A stretch of DNA of 64,000 nt, taken from contig OY997588.1 in NCBI GenBank assembly GCA_963921825.1, positions 13,034,001-13,098,000 of the forward strand. The letters run 5' to 3'. The stretch comes from Erodium maritimum. Its lineage: Eukaryota; Streptophyta; Magnoliopsida; Geraniales; Geraniaceae. A model generated the notes under the pieces. It saw only the letters and a list, made by a program, of their open reading frames with translations, ran no database searches and was not told the DNA's origin. Shown here piece after piece: positions 1-10,746 of this stretch (its first letter is position 1; the number at the start of each line of letters is the position of its first letter). The position numbers were made by a program, and so were the translations under genes.

Positions 1-179
1 TACAACAAAAACGAGAAAAAAAAACTATGATTGTATATGAGAAGTTTCAATGAAAAAGAATAAGCAATTTCGCAAGAATTGATTAAGAGGGATTTTTTTT
101 TGGTTTCCCCTTAAGAGTTCATCATAAGGAATAAAGAAAACGGGATAATCAACCTGAGTAAATGTATAAAATATTTGAA

Positions 180-2444
180 CCCGCAGCTCTCCTGAAACCC
201 TAGGTTTTGAGTTTTGCGATTACTCTCTCCCACGACAGCATCAATGTCGACTTCGGCGGCGGATCTGTCAGAAGGAGAGGATGGCTTCGACGTAGAGCTT
301 ACGCGTGAGCCGAGTAGCCCAGAATCAGGGCGGAGATCAGTGGCGGAGGAGGCGAGGGATGGAGGCTCACCGGTGGGAGTTTTCTCGCTGGGGGAGGAGT
401 CCCTTTAGGAACCAAGCTCATTGACACCACGAGCGAGGGTGGCGGAGGCGACAATGGCAGTTTAACGTTCTCCTCGCAAAGGAAGGAGGAGGGAGAACGG
501 GGCGATAGCGGCGCAGGGCGGCGGTCCCAGGCTATGGCGCGAGGAATTCTACGTCGTACACCAGCGTTAGGTTTGAGACCGAGAACGAGACATAAAACAA
601 CTCCGACGACACCAGCAGCGAGGGCAGGTTCTCCGGCGTTCCGATGGAGCACGAAGATTGAGGTGCATCTGGACGGTGGCGCGGAGGAGGAGAAGCTACC
701 GGAGAGCGGAGGAGCAGAGAAGTCGGTGGCCATCTTGTCGGACACGATGACAGGTTAGGGTTTTGATGGAACCGCGCGGGGAAGTGGGCTTGGGATTGGG
801 CCGTGGGCAGATGGAAGATGCGCGAAGGGCATGAGGGACGAGGCTGGATTGGAGCCCAAAGGCGGGTAAGGGCCCGAGGAAGGAAGTTGGGCCGAGGGAG
901 TTTGGGCCAAAGGCAGGCGGGTCGGGTTTTATCAAGGGTCTGGGTCCAAGGAGGGTCAACGTGGGCCTGGGCTCCGGTATGGTTTCCGACCCGAATGGGT
1001 ATCCTAGGCGAGTCGGGTGAGACTCTGAGTTGGGTCAACAAGCTTATCCACCGTCTCGTCAGCCAATCTCGGGACAGTTTCAGGGAAGGCCTATGAGGGA
1101 TCCAGGGTCGAGAATGGGATCAATGTGGATCAAGGAAGTGTTAGTTACCCCGGTGGAGGTCACTGGGTGTGGCCCAGACCGCTTGAAGATGGCCTTGTGG
1201 CGTTTTTCTTTTGGACGTCTCGGGAAAGAGCGAGAGTGCTGATGGGGGAGCCTTGGGCTTTTTTGGGACTCGTTGGTGCTCTTTACGGATCTGAGGGCTC
1301 ATATGAGACCGGTAGATCTGGTTTTTCCCAGTTTGCAGTGTGGGCTCGGGTGTCCAATCTACCGATAGGTGCATGGAACAAGGAGGTGGGCTTTCGTTTG
1401 GGAAATGCGCTGGGAGTTTGCTAGGCAGTGGATGTGGACGCAGAAGGTCTCGGTTGGGTAGATTTCATGCATATCAGGATTCGGGTGGACATCTACGTCC
1501 CGCTTCAGAGCCAACTATGGTTCCATCTTACGGAATCTCAGGTACATACTCTGCTCCATGTGTCATACGAACACCTTTCAGATCACTGCTTTGGATGTAG
1601 TTGTGCGCATCATCTATTCCCGGTTTGCCCGGTGATTGGAGGGACACGGGGACCATATTTGAGATCTCCAACAGATCCGAGATCGGCCCTGGAAAAGGCT
1701 AAACATATGAAAGCCATTTTGGGGACGAACCGGGCATATGTGGCGGGGTCATCGGGGGTGGCGACACGGGACTTTGCGTCAGTGGCCCATCGACTAGATG
1801 TCAGCCGCCACAAAGGGGGGAGACTGGATTAGAGACTACCTGGAGGCGGACCCTGAGGCCTGGATTCTTAGGAACCCTAGCACAACGGCTTTTGGGAAGA
1901 AGAGGCTGGAAATGGAGAGGGCGGAGGAATCGGACGGCTCCACTGTATCAGATGGAGCATCACATGCAGCGGTGGGGGGCTACAAGCACCCTCGTCTCAA
2001 GGAATGAGTCCTTGGGGATCTAGGGAGGGGTCGGTCGGCTGTACCGACTCTCTAGATGTATGGTGGCAGCGGTTCCACCAAAAGTCGACAAAGTTCTTCC
2101 CTACTAGTTCGGGGTCAGCACTCCCGCATTTAGGAGCCCTACCAGTATCAGTCAAGGGAGGACGACGCACGCTGACATCCCGGGGGAGTTATCGGTCCAC
2201 CTCTACAAAGATCCACACTAGATCTGCTCGATCAGTGCCCCTTTGGTTGGCTTATGTTGTATCGATGTTTATGGATGCTACCGCAGTTCTCCTGTCCAAT
2301 CAACATTTATGTCCAAGAGCAAATTTAATATTCAGTTCTTGTTTTTTTCAATTCCACTGTAATTTCATTTATGTACTCAAGTATTTACAGTTTTGCGAAC
2401 ATTTTAAAGTTATAATATCTCTATTTTCGATAATAATAAAAAAG
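180..2444 (+). mobile_element. LINE-derived element, ORF1 relic
   Basis: The stretch begins after an ATTTGAA and ends in an A-rich tail (AATAATAAAAAAG) followed by a second ATTTGAA, which I read as a possible 7-bp target-site duplication (173-179 and 2445-2451). Such a short match could be chance. Inside is a decayed ORF1 carrying DUF4283 and zinc-knuckle sequence. No endonuclease or reverse transcriptase is present, so it is an internally deleted or ORF1-only non-LTR element. The boundaries are less certain than the identity. Confidence 0.5.
1125..1832 (+). pseudogene. DUF4283 / zf-CCHC_4 ORF1 relic of a LINE
   Basis: One frame reads through the DUF4283 core: an aromatic-rich FFFW strand, then RARVLMGEPWAF, then the WARVSNLPIGAWNKEVGFRLG block. 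After a single in-frame TAG at 1422-1424 comes the zinc-knuckle entry YEHLSDHCFGCSCAHH. In plants this domain order is the ORF1/gag-like protein of L1-type LINEs, which binds RNA. Further coding-like pieces lie upstream from 214 (MSTSAADLSEGEDGFD) and downstream to about 2007, but frames change between them. The gene is dead. Domain identity rests on recognised motifs, not on a search. Confidence 0.7.
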
Positions 2445-3111
2445 ATTTGAATAAATGTGAAATCAATTTTGTAATTACAAATCTGTTTCAAAAATAAAAT
2501 CTAAATTAATGAGAAATATTATGGTTTCGAACAGTGGCGGAGCCATTAAGACTGCCCTCAACTTTTTTAGAGCATGTACAGTGGGTCGGCTCGTATGTTC
2601 GGCTCGCGTTTTGCGGGACGCGGGCCGTCCCGTTGTGGGACGGCTTTTACGCGCCCCGCGTCTCACAAAAACGCGGGTCGCGTCGCGTCCCATGACCCGC
2701 AACCACGAGTCGGGCCGAGTCCCGCGTCCCGCGCTCCGTGTCTTTCGGCCAGCCAATGGTTGTGTGCCACGCGTCCTATTTTTTTTTTAAATACGAAAAA
2801 TCAGATTTAACTAAATATGATTGGTCCACTCACAATACAAGCCTCACATTCAAGCCCCATTGTAAAACACCCACTATTTTGAATCCCGAGTCCCACTATT
2901 TTGTCTAGTCAGCATACGAGCCTCACATACGAGCCTTTCCATTGTACATGCTCTTAACATTATGTATGATTATTGGAAAATTTTGGTTCCCAATCGAAAA
3001 ACTCAGCTCCACCATTAGATCCGAACAAAACTTAACAGGTCCACATGTCAAATCCGTACAAGATCTACTTGCACCTCCTCGGAGTAAATTTTTTTTTAAT
3101 ACTTTTAAGCT
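2445..3111. other. intergenic; only the Harbinger MITE recognised
   Basis: Apart from the 384-bp MITE, this AT-rich stretch holds no convincing gene or RNA. The short reading frames seen here are accidental. Confidence 0.5.
2570..2953. mobile_element. PIF/Harbinger MITE, 384 bp
   Basis: Terminal inverted repeats begin GAGCATGTACAGTGG and end CCATTGTACATGCTC. The element is flanked by TTA on both sides (2567-2569, 2954-2956), the 3-bp target duplication typical of PIF/Harbinger. The inside has no ORF of note but has a GC-rich hairpin-forming stretch (GACGGC...GCGCCCCGCGTC). Both subterminal regions resemble those of the 2.1-kb Harbinger element at 53770-55848, so this looks like a deletion derivative of that family. 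Confidence 0.85.
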
Positions 3112-4185
3112 ATTTTTTTAAACGAGTAGAGAGGTATTGTATTACTGTAGAACAACAATGTTACAGGGTAAGACATAACTGTCCAGGATTCCAGATATTT
3201 GTCCCGATCGACCGTAGTCCATCAGACACTCATAGATAAATAAAGGTGGTCTATTTTGAATCGCAGATCCGAACTCAGGAGTTCCTCTTAACGACATTTC
3301 AAAATAACTAAAACCCAAAGTCTTAAACCTAGTTAGCCAAAAATGTATTCGACCTAAAACAGAATAAAAAGCAGGAAGTAATGCCTTTGATGCGGATTTC
3401 ACGAGACTCCCCGGCAGTAGTAGCCCCGGGTCTGTGGATATAGGTCTCAGTCTGACCATTCCACCCCCGCCGGGTCCTATCATCCGTCCTATGGAGGGTC
3501 AAGTCCCTCCACCTGCATTCCAGCTGCTCATATACTGACTCCTATCCCTGATGCTTGGCCCTTAGCCGGTCCCAACGGGACCCACTATTCTCCGTCCAGA
3601 GGTGACGTCAGCTGCGGCAATATACGAACGGGAATACGGAGCATCGACAGCGGTGGCCCAGGGGATCCCAGGACGCCCTCCCCCATTTGGACTCCGATCG
3701 TGCCCGGCCCTGCCTGTCCGACGACTTCGTCGCCACCCAGAAGCGGAGGGGTGATCGGCCGAGCTCCATACCGGTATGGCTCGAGCATATGCCAACCCGA
3801 CACTAGAGAAGGACGCCATGGTGGCCCGGCGAGCTGGTGCTGCTGCCTCGATGGTGTGCGGCGGAAATGGCCGATCCGACGGCGACGCGACAGAGGATTC
3901 GATAGTGATGGCGACCAAGAGAGGAGCAACCAGTGGTGAGCGGAGAAGAGGGGAAAAGAGGCGGACGACGATACCCTAACAGGGTTAGGGTTTTGGAGGT
4001 CGGTTTGGCGATGACGATGGGGCACGGACGGGACGCATGACATGCGACGATTGACCGGAGTAACGCAGAGAATAAAATCAACGTCGATCAGAGAAGATCA
4101 ACGACGGTGAGATTTACCCAAAGGGGTTATGGGTGACCCTGACTAGGGTTTACTGAGCGTTGTGATACTGGGGTCTCCGATTCTA
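3112..4185 (-). mobile_element. non-LTR-like insertion without coding capacity, 1.07 kb
   Basis: The unit is flanked by TTTTAAGCT on both sides (3103-3111 and 4186-4194). It starts on the plus strand with a T-run and ends in GC-rich, gene-leader-like sequence, as expected of a minus-strand retroposon with its A tail at low coordinates. It sits just beyond the downstream edge of the first acyltransferase duplicate. The second duplicate shows a similar site without the insert (AATTAAGCTC near 10510). No RT, endonuclease or full ORF is seen, and overlapping short frames in the GC-rich half look spurious. The class assignment is inference from tail and duplication. Confidence 0.5.
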
Positions 4186-4417
4186 TTTTAAGCTCCTTAC
4201 ATATACCGTGGCACTCGAAAAAAGATACACAATTTTACTTACATTTTTTAACAATATAATTCAACAAATGATGTTTGAGGTCTAAGTTTTCGTTCATTTT
4301 TTTTTCTTTTGAACTCGTACTATATCATAAGAGATACCTTATTCAAATACAAATCTTCTCATTTGAAAGTTGATCCCAAAACTATTTTACATAAACTCTC
4401 GTTTTGTCAACACTTGG

Positions 4418-6014
4418 TTAGTCTTGACCTAGCATGTTGTCCAACTCCACTTCAAACCTTCTCATAGCTTTAGCTTCCAAACATAAAGATACCAATATCC
4501 CATCCTCTCCATAATGTTTCTTAAGTGGTACGTAAACCATAAAATCTTGAAGATCGATTCTGGGAACACCCGCATAAGTCGGTTTGTCCCACCCGAAGTC
4601 CACGTCAGCAAAACCAACCCGTCTTATATCGGTAATAGCAAAAAAGTTCTTCAGAGATAAAGAAGATTCTTTCATCACAGGTGGAGCCGTCCGCCAAGAC
4701 ATACACTCTTTGGTGCCTTCTTCTTTAGCTTTTTTAACAAGCCCTATTGCATATTCTATTGGACTCCCACAAAGTTTTTTTGCAGTTGTGATCACCGTTG
4801 AGCCCACAAAAGCGTTACCGTAATACCCAATTGGTACCACCCGATTAGTCTTGTCACGTGCGTTGACCAAACACGTCAATACCACCACATCTTCTGGATC
4901 CAACTGAAGTGCAATTGTACGACATCGCCACAAACAAGCAGTCAGTATCTCAAACGTTGTGCAATCAAGACGCAAGTGGTCGGGCACAAGCCTACGAATT
5001 GCTGACAATTTGGAGGGTCCGAAAAAGAGAGATCGGAGAACCGAGTCGGGATTATTACGTGGAACAATTGAAGTAGGTTGCTCCTCTTTTTCGTCTTGAT
5101 GATTTATAGACACTGCAGGGTGGGAATCTTGAGCACTACTGAAAAGTTCTCTGTTCCAGATAGGAGTGACAGAAGGAACTCGTGCGCCCCGAGCTATTTG
5201 TCCCACGGCAGTTAAAAATTGATTTATACCCATGGCATCGCTCATGACATGATTGGCGTCAAAGGCAAGGATGAACCCACCGCATTTCAATCTCGTCACC
5301 TATAATAATCACAACAGGTAAATATACCGAATTTTGAATCTATAGAGACAAAGAGTGAAGGAACATAGATACCTGAATAAAAAACAATGGAGAATTGAGA
5401 AACCTTTGAGAAGGCAGAGCATCGGGAAAGATGTGGTCAATCCATGGGAAAGGAGGCATAGGCGGATCGCCTAACTGTGCAAGCTCAACATCAGCATCGG
5501 CCTCCACGAACCAGACACCTTCGCCGGTGCAATCTACGTACAACTTCCGGTCACGCGCCTCCACGAGGCGGCCGGCTATTGGATAGTAAAGCACGAGAGC
5601 GCGTGCGAGCGCGTCGCGAATGACCTGGACAGGGTCTTTCCCCTCCATCGATGGGTTACAACGATAGAACTGTACCATGGGAACCAGAAACCGAAGGGCT
5701 TCCTGGTCATCAACGTTGGAGAGTTGCTTGAGCTCGCGAGGCGTAGGTTTGGCGGGACCCACCAGCTCCGGTTTGGACCTTGTCACAGTAAAGTTGAGCG
5801 GAGGAGGAGAGAGTGCGTATGCATTGGTGGAGACATGACGGCCCTGTAGTAGCTGGCGACACAGTATGGTTCCCGGTTTTGTGGGGTTGAACCGGTCTGT
5901 GTTGGGGCTGATGAGCTTGGAGGCGGCAGTGGTGGTGGTTCTGAACCGGAAAGGTTTTGATTTCGGTGTCTGGTTTGTCGACCGGAGGCATTGTAGAGCT
6001 GCTCGTCTCATCAT
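4418..6014 (-). CDS. BAHD acyltransferase (benzyl alcohol O-benzoyltransferase-like), copy 1
   Basis: The predicted protein has 507 aa from two exons, 6014-5373 and 5299-4418, joined in phase 0 across a 73-bp GT-AG intron. BAHD enzymes transfer an acyl group from acyl-CoA to an alcohol or amine. The best family match is the alcohol benzoyl/acyltransferase clade (LNFTVTRSKPELVGPAKPTP, DCTGEGVWFVEADADV, SLFFGPSKLSAIRRLVP). The catalytic HXXXD is intact as HVMSD (about residues 231-235). The structural DFGWG motif reads DFGWD (about 448-452), so its last glycine is replaced. BAHD proteins are usually about 430-460 aa. Here some 70 residues precede the usual N-terminus; they are Arg/Ser/Thr-rich with few acids (MMRRAALQCLRSTNQ...), resembling an organelle-targeting peptide. 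The ATG at 6014 is the only upstream in-frame start. Enzyme class is firm; substrate is unknown. Confidence 0.88.
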
Positions 6015-6066
6015 TTTGTTTCAAGAGTTTAAGTCTTGTTTTGGTGGTATTCTTGCAGCTGTCTCA

Positions 6067-6077
6067 ATATATATAAC
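6067..6077 (-). promoter_or_regulatory. probable TATA box of acyltransferase copy 1
   Basis: TTATATATA on the minus strand lies about 55 bp upstream of the ATG. The second copy has ATATATACT at the equivalent place. This implies a very short 5'UTR. No transcript evidence is available here. Confidence 0.45.
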
Positions 6078-6439
6078 ACGGGTTATGCGTGTTTGCTTAT
6101 TCACAATAAATTTGTAAATGAATTAAATGGATCTCATGTGTTGGCACACTTGATTCGCGCGGATTAGTTGACTAAAATATACGTGACAGGTTTCGTGGGG
6201 TGGTAGTAGTATTCATATGATACGATACGATACGATTTGGTATGACATGGGGGTCACCTCCTATACTTATTATAGTCTTTACAATTTATTTAATTGATCC
6301 TCTACGTTGTTTGTTACATTTATTTTTCTTTCAGTTTTTTTTAAAGGTGGAGATAGAGGTGTAATGCGTAAAATACCGCAGAACACATAAAAATATATAT
6401 GGTATGGGAAAAATAGACCACGTCTGAACATGCACCTTA

Positions 6440-7890
6440 TGTTTTTTTTTACTAATTAGTGGACGGCGTAGTTCGTTGTGCTAGAGGTAAACTCGAGCAT
6501 AACATCCTCGAGAACTAATAAAACGGAACGACATTCCTCAATAATGCGTCCCTCAGATGAGAAAAGAGGAGTTACCCTAAGAACTAATTCCACCACATAT
6601 TGAGCATCACTCCGAATAAACAATCTGGTCCGTCCAGGGGTCTAACTCCATTATATAGCTTGCATTATTGCACTGGCTTCTACTAACTCAGGAATATGGA
6701 CTCCTAATATCGTGCCATTACAACTGTCCATAACACCTCCCGCTCATCCCGACATATCATGCTCCATCCCATTAGTGTGCATCATCAAAGGTCGCCTCGT
6801 CCACATTTATTGTTACCCATCCTTATAGGGATGGGGACCATCTAATCTCCTTGGGGCGCCTCATAGGGGCATTTGGATGTGGAGCTTTATTATGAGCCTC
6901 ATTTCAACTATTGAGATGGCTCCACATCGAGGGCCTATATTGATTGTGGTGTCTGGTCCCACAAAATTTCATTTATGGCCTTCTATATTTCCCATATAGT
7001 CATGGTCAGACGGCTTTTCGTCACCATATCGGTAATAACATAATGAGGGTAAACCAATCCTCAAGTGTGTGCTCAGAGAGAATGGGAACTTTTAATTTCG
7101 CTCTGGTCTAAACTTCCTTGACAAAACAACAATGAGACAAAGGGTGGGAGGTAGTCTCCCAATCATTATGGTAAACTGGGCATTCCTTTGCAATAAAGAT
7201 AAATTTTATCCGGAGGCTGGTAGCCTCCTGTAATGTACCGGGAAGTGCTTTCCATACAAAAAAACATTTATCCTTGGTTGGATATCGAGGTCCCAAAGTG
7301 CAATCCAAATCGATCGGCCACTCATCCGAGCCAGGATCCGATATTGTTGCTTGCATGTATAGCTTAGTGTTGTGGGTCCAGTTTTATCTATCTAGGTGTG
7401 ATCCTATCGGGTGTGATCATGTAGAACCTCCTCTATTAAATTTGGAGGGACATGTTCCCCTAGTTTGACTAAGTCCCATCCCCCTCCACCCTAAATCGCT
7501 AGTTCATGAACCATCATTCCCGGATTTCCAATACTATCTACCAAGATGCTCGAAGTATTCCCTAAAAGCCATGGGATTTCTTCCACCCGATTATGGCATC
7601 CGTCCCCAATAGTCTTACGGAGACCTTACCATAATAAGGGTTGAGTCGCCCTCATCCCGACCATAGTTGGCTTGGGTTTAAACCATGTCCAGTCGTGAGG
7701 AAATCCCCTGTTGGATAGTATCTGGCTTTGAAAACCTTTGCTACTAAGCTTGTAGGTTCAGAGAGAAATTTATAGCCCATCTTTGCGAGGAGCACCAGAT
7801 TCATATCGTATATATCTCGGAAGCCCATATCCCATTTTGCCTTCGGCCTACACAATTTGGCCCAGTCCTTCCAGATAATAGGTTTGTTTT
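6440..7890 (-). pseudogene. LINE ORF2 3' end relic (RT C-terminus, zf-RVT, RNase H)
   Basis: On the minus strand, 7855-7652 reads MCRPKAKWDMGFRDIYDMN followed by LVLLAKMGYKFLSEPTSLVA. This is the conserved region just after the reverse transcriptase of plant L1 LINEs. The frame at 7356-7108 resembles the zf-RVT domain (KDKCFFVWKALPG). Below about 7000, broken frames resemble an RNase H domain. Many stops and frameshifts separate these pieces. The fragment sits in the far-upstream region of acyltransferase copy 1 and is absent from copy 2, so it inserted after the duplication or was lost from copy 2. Confidence 0.65.
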
Positions 7891-7929
7891 TCCATGCGAT
7901 GTTTATATTTTTAATGTTATTTTAAAATT

Positions 7930-8190
7930 ATGTATTATCGTAATTTGGGGAAATTCATTGTTGATGTCGCCGAGAAGGATAGCTATGGCGATTGGAGCTA
8001 TTCCAAGAAAGTTGGGAAAAAGGTTGTCGACCTTTGCTCCTTGGCTCTCGACAAGTTCAAGCGGGTTGAGGAGGATGTCGAGGATGGGGATTTCCCTGGA
8101 CCTGTTTTAAGAAAAGCTCTATCCCCTGATTTGGTTTCCAATCGATTTTTGTGTTTAAACCCGGATAGGTTGCAGGCAAGGAAGGCGTGA
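7930..8190 (+). other. unidentified 86-codon open frame, coding-like
   Basis: An open frame encodes a charged, apparently soluble segment (VDVAEKDSYGDWSYSKKVGK, FPGPVLRKALSPDLVSNRF). Composition and absence of low complexity look like real protein, but I do not recognise the family. It has no convincing promoter of its own. It is followed by a hydrophobic frame and then TTCGCTTATCAAAAATAC, which resembles a plant LINE tail. It may be a captured gene fragment or an unrecognised part of the neighbouring LINE. Confidence 0.3.
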
Positions 8191-8719
8191 TTTGTGTTTG
8201 CTCTCATGCTTGGGTTTATTCTGTTTGTTATGCTCTTTGTAGCTGCTATAGTTTGAGAAAATGATCCTTTTTTGAAGATCGTTTTTTTACAGCGTTTTAC
8301 TGTCTTGCAGAACGCTTACTTAATAAATAACTTCGCTTATCAAAAATACAATTTTATGAAACTTCTCTTGCAGTAAGCATATGAATCAGCCACCGTGCTC
8401 GTTGACTTGGCTAGCATCTTCTTCTATTTTATTTATTTATTTTTATTATATCAAATTTCATCAATCTCTATTGTTTTGTTTAGGGCTGTGAGCCCGCGTT
8501 GTTTCGAGTTTCTAAAAAAATCTTAAACAGATCTATTATGTTTTCGGGGGTTTAAAATAAACGGATATTATATTTTTATTCACCAGTTAAGTTTCTTATA
8601 TCATTCTTTGAAAAGAAAGATAGAAGAGTTTGTCACATAGACCTGATAGCACACAAGAGAATGATTGATAGTAGATTAACGAGGTATATGGATTGAGGAG
8701 TTTATACATTCATTGTTTA

Positions 8720-8973
8720 GAGCATCCACAACCATATAGTGGTTGCTGGCGGGCAGATGGCGGGGAGAATAAAAAATTATTTTTTGTTGCCTTATAGCCA
8801 GCCCTCCCAGCCAGTACCCTACAATGGTAAGCCTTTTTGTTGGCTTTATAGTGACCCTTTTGTTCACATTTTTGCTCCCAGCCGGTGATGAGTGCCGACC
8901 TTAAGCTCTCAGTCAGCACTCCCCGCCAGCGACCTCCCCGCCAGCACCTCCCAGCCCATGACTGTGGATGCTC
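8720..8973. mobile_element. PIF/Harbinger-type MITE, 254 bp
   Basis: The ends are GAGCATCCACA and TGTGGATGCTC as perfect 11-bp inverted repeats. They are flanked by TTA on both sides (8717-8719, 8974-8976). The interior is non-coding and carries repeated CCCAGCC/CCCCGCC motifs. It differs internally from the 2570 and 53770 elements, so it represents another Harbinger subfamily. Confidence 0.8.
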
Positions 8974-10520
8974 TTAGTCAACAAAATAATTAGTTTCATG
9001 TTCACGATAGTACCCCATGGGGGTGGGCATGGTTAGTTTCATGTTCACGATAGTACCACTACCCCATATCTTACTAGTATCACATCATTTATGAATAATC
9101 ATCAATACTTTGTGCATGAAGGGAGAAAGAAAAATAGAAGGAGGGCTCTTGCACAAAAGAAGAGAGTTCACGGTCACGGAGACTAAAATGAACAGTAATC
9201 AATAACATCATCCAAAAAAAATCCATAAAACAACAAAATGGAGAGCATATAAAGAGAAAAAAGAGAATGATGTTACTGCAAACTTAAAAAAGTCGTTTTA
9301 TCTTACTAAAAAGGGTAATTTTTTATTAAAATAAAGTTAGGATAAAAAAGTCTTCGAAAGATTCAACACACATAACTCTGAGACAAAATAACAGTTAGAA
9401 ACGATATTAAACTCGCCATATAGACATGAGTGGGGGTTGGAAAACGAAATTAGAAATCTTACTCAAGGTAGTGCTTAAACGCTGCATATGGGGGGCAAAA
9501 CGACCGAACTTGAACTCATCAGTTGTAGGAGGTATGGCTTCCACCAGAGACTCGTCTTGAAGCCAGTCCCTGGAGTCAGAGGGGCCTATCATTCCTCTTG
9601 GCGAGGTTGTTTACCCGCCCTCGCCTGATCATCTCGGGATTCTCCAACTAACCCCCTCGTCACGCCACTCGCACCAGCCGTGGAGGAACCTGAAACTTCG
9701 GTTTCCTTGCCACCAGAGAGTTGGCCACATACCAAGTTTTTCTAGCCGGGGTCAACTATCTCGGCTGGGGTGGATACCCGAGGTCCTGTACCATTAGGTA
9801 CAATCTTCAGGGACACAATTAGACCGCTTTCTCGAGACGAGCCGCCCGTAGGTACAGTGTTTAGGGATAAGGTCCCGAAACCCAGTGGGACTTCCGGAGA
9901 TACCTTCTCCTCCCAATCAGTGGTGAAGACAACAATAATCACTAATCGTTTTGAGAATGGAGCCATTCCAATTCACAGAACACTAAACATGATTAGGACG
10001 TTTAGGGTTTAGGGATTATAGTTGTTTTTTAGTGTTCAAGCTTCTGTTTTTAATGTTTAGTGTTCTGGTTTTAGGGTGTAGGGATTTAGGGTTTTGTTTT
10101 TTGGGTTCCGGGTTTAGATGATGATACAATTATTCATGTTTGCGAGTTCAGTTGAAGAAGATTGAGCACAATAAAACACAAATCAGGAATGAGTTGGAGA
10201 ATATAAGAATTCCAGTTTGTAGATACAGAACACATAATAAGATAATAGGCCTGCAAACGCAGATAGTCAGGTTGAGGATACATTCATTCTCGTTTGTAGA
10301 TACAGAACAACACGATTGAGAATTAAGAAAACAAACATCATTAAACGGTTTGAGAATACATGCATCCCAATTTATTGTTCCAGGAGATGCAAAAACAGAC
10401 TTCACAACGACTGTAGAATCGAATCCTTTTTCCTGTGAAGATTTAGATATTGTCGATGACTGCGGTTCACACCTGATTGTCTCCTTATATATATATATAT
10501 ACTCAATTAAGCTCGAAGTC
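8974..10520. other. intergenic between acyltransferase duplicates
   Basis: No gene is supported here. From about 9400 to 9970 the base composition is richer and short frames occur on both strands, but none shows a known domain. Two TTTAGGG units stand in tandem at 10001-10014, with a further single unit near 10085. A TTTGTAGATACAGAACA motif occurs twice (about 10216 and 10293), and a (TA)n run lies near 10489-10501. Confidence 0.4.
10001..10091 (+). repeat. short telomere-like TTTAGGG units
   Basis: TTTAGGGTTTAGGG at 10001-10014 and one more unit at 10085-10091, with related GTTTAG/TAGGG words around them. This is the plant telomere unit but only two to three copies, so it may be a minor interstitial trace or chance. 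Confidence 0.35.
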
Positions 10521-10746
10521 CATTTTGTGTGGGACTTGAAAAAAAATGTATTTTTGTAATTTCACTTACATTTTTTCAATAATCTAATTCAACAAATGAT
10601 CTTAGAGATCCTAATATCTCATAAGAAGCGTCTTATATCATAGAACATATAATTATGATATACATTATTCAAATACGAATCTTATCATTCGAACGGTAAG
10701 CCCCATAATCATCAAACATAAACTCCCATTTTGTCCAACATTGTAG

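Larger units (their letters stand above)
4195..9130. repeat. segmental duplication, copy A (acyltransferase block)
   Basis: This block and 10530-14205 are diverged tandem copies. The similarity starts in the 3' flank (shared CTTACATTTTTT and AATTCAACAAATGAT), covers the whole acyltransferase gene and its promoter (shared ATATACGTGACA), and resumes far upstream (shared CATCATTTAT and AATAATCATCAAT). Copy A additionally contains about 2 kb of LINE-derived sequence and a Harbinger MITE that have no counterpart in copy B. Confidence 0.75.

Noticed and set aside
803..1096. 97-codon plus frame and its minus-strand partners in the first kilobase
   Set aside because: GC-rich overlapping frames inside a decayed LINE ORF1; no consistent domain.
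5710..6024. 104-codon alternative frame over the acyltransferase leader
   Set aside because: It starts at TTG, overlaps the real exon in another frame and ends without any BAHD motif.
6216..6240. ATACG repeat as a regulatory element
   Set aside because: A few copies of GATAC/ATACG make a short microsatellite; nothing ties it to regulation.
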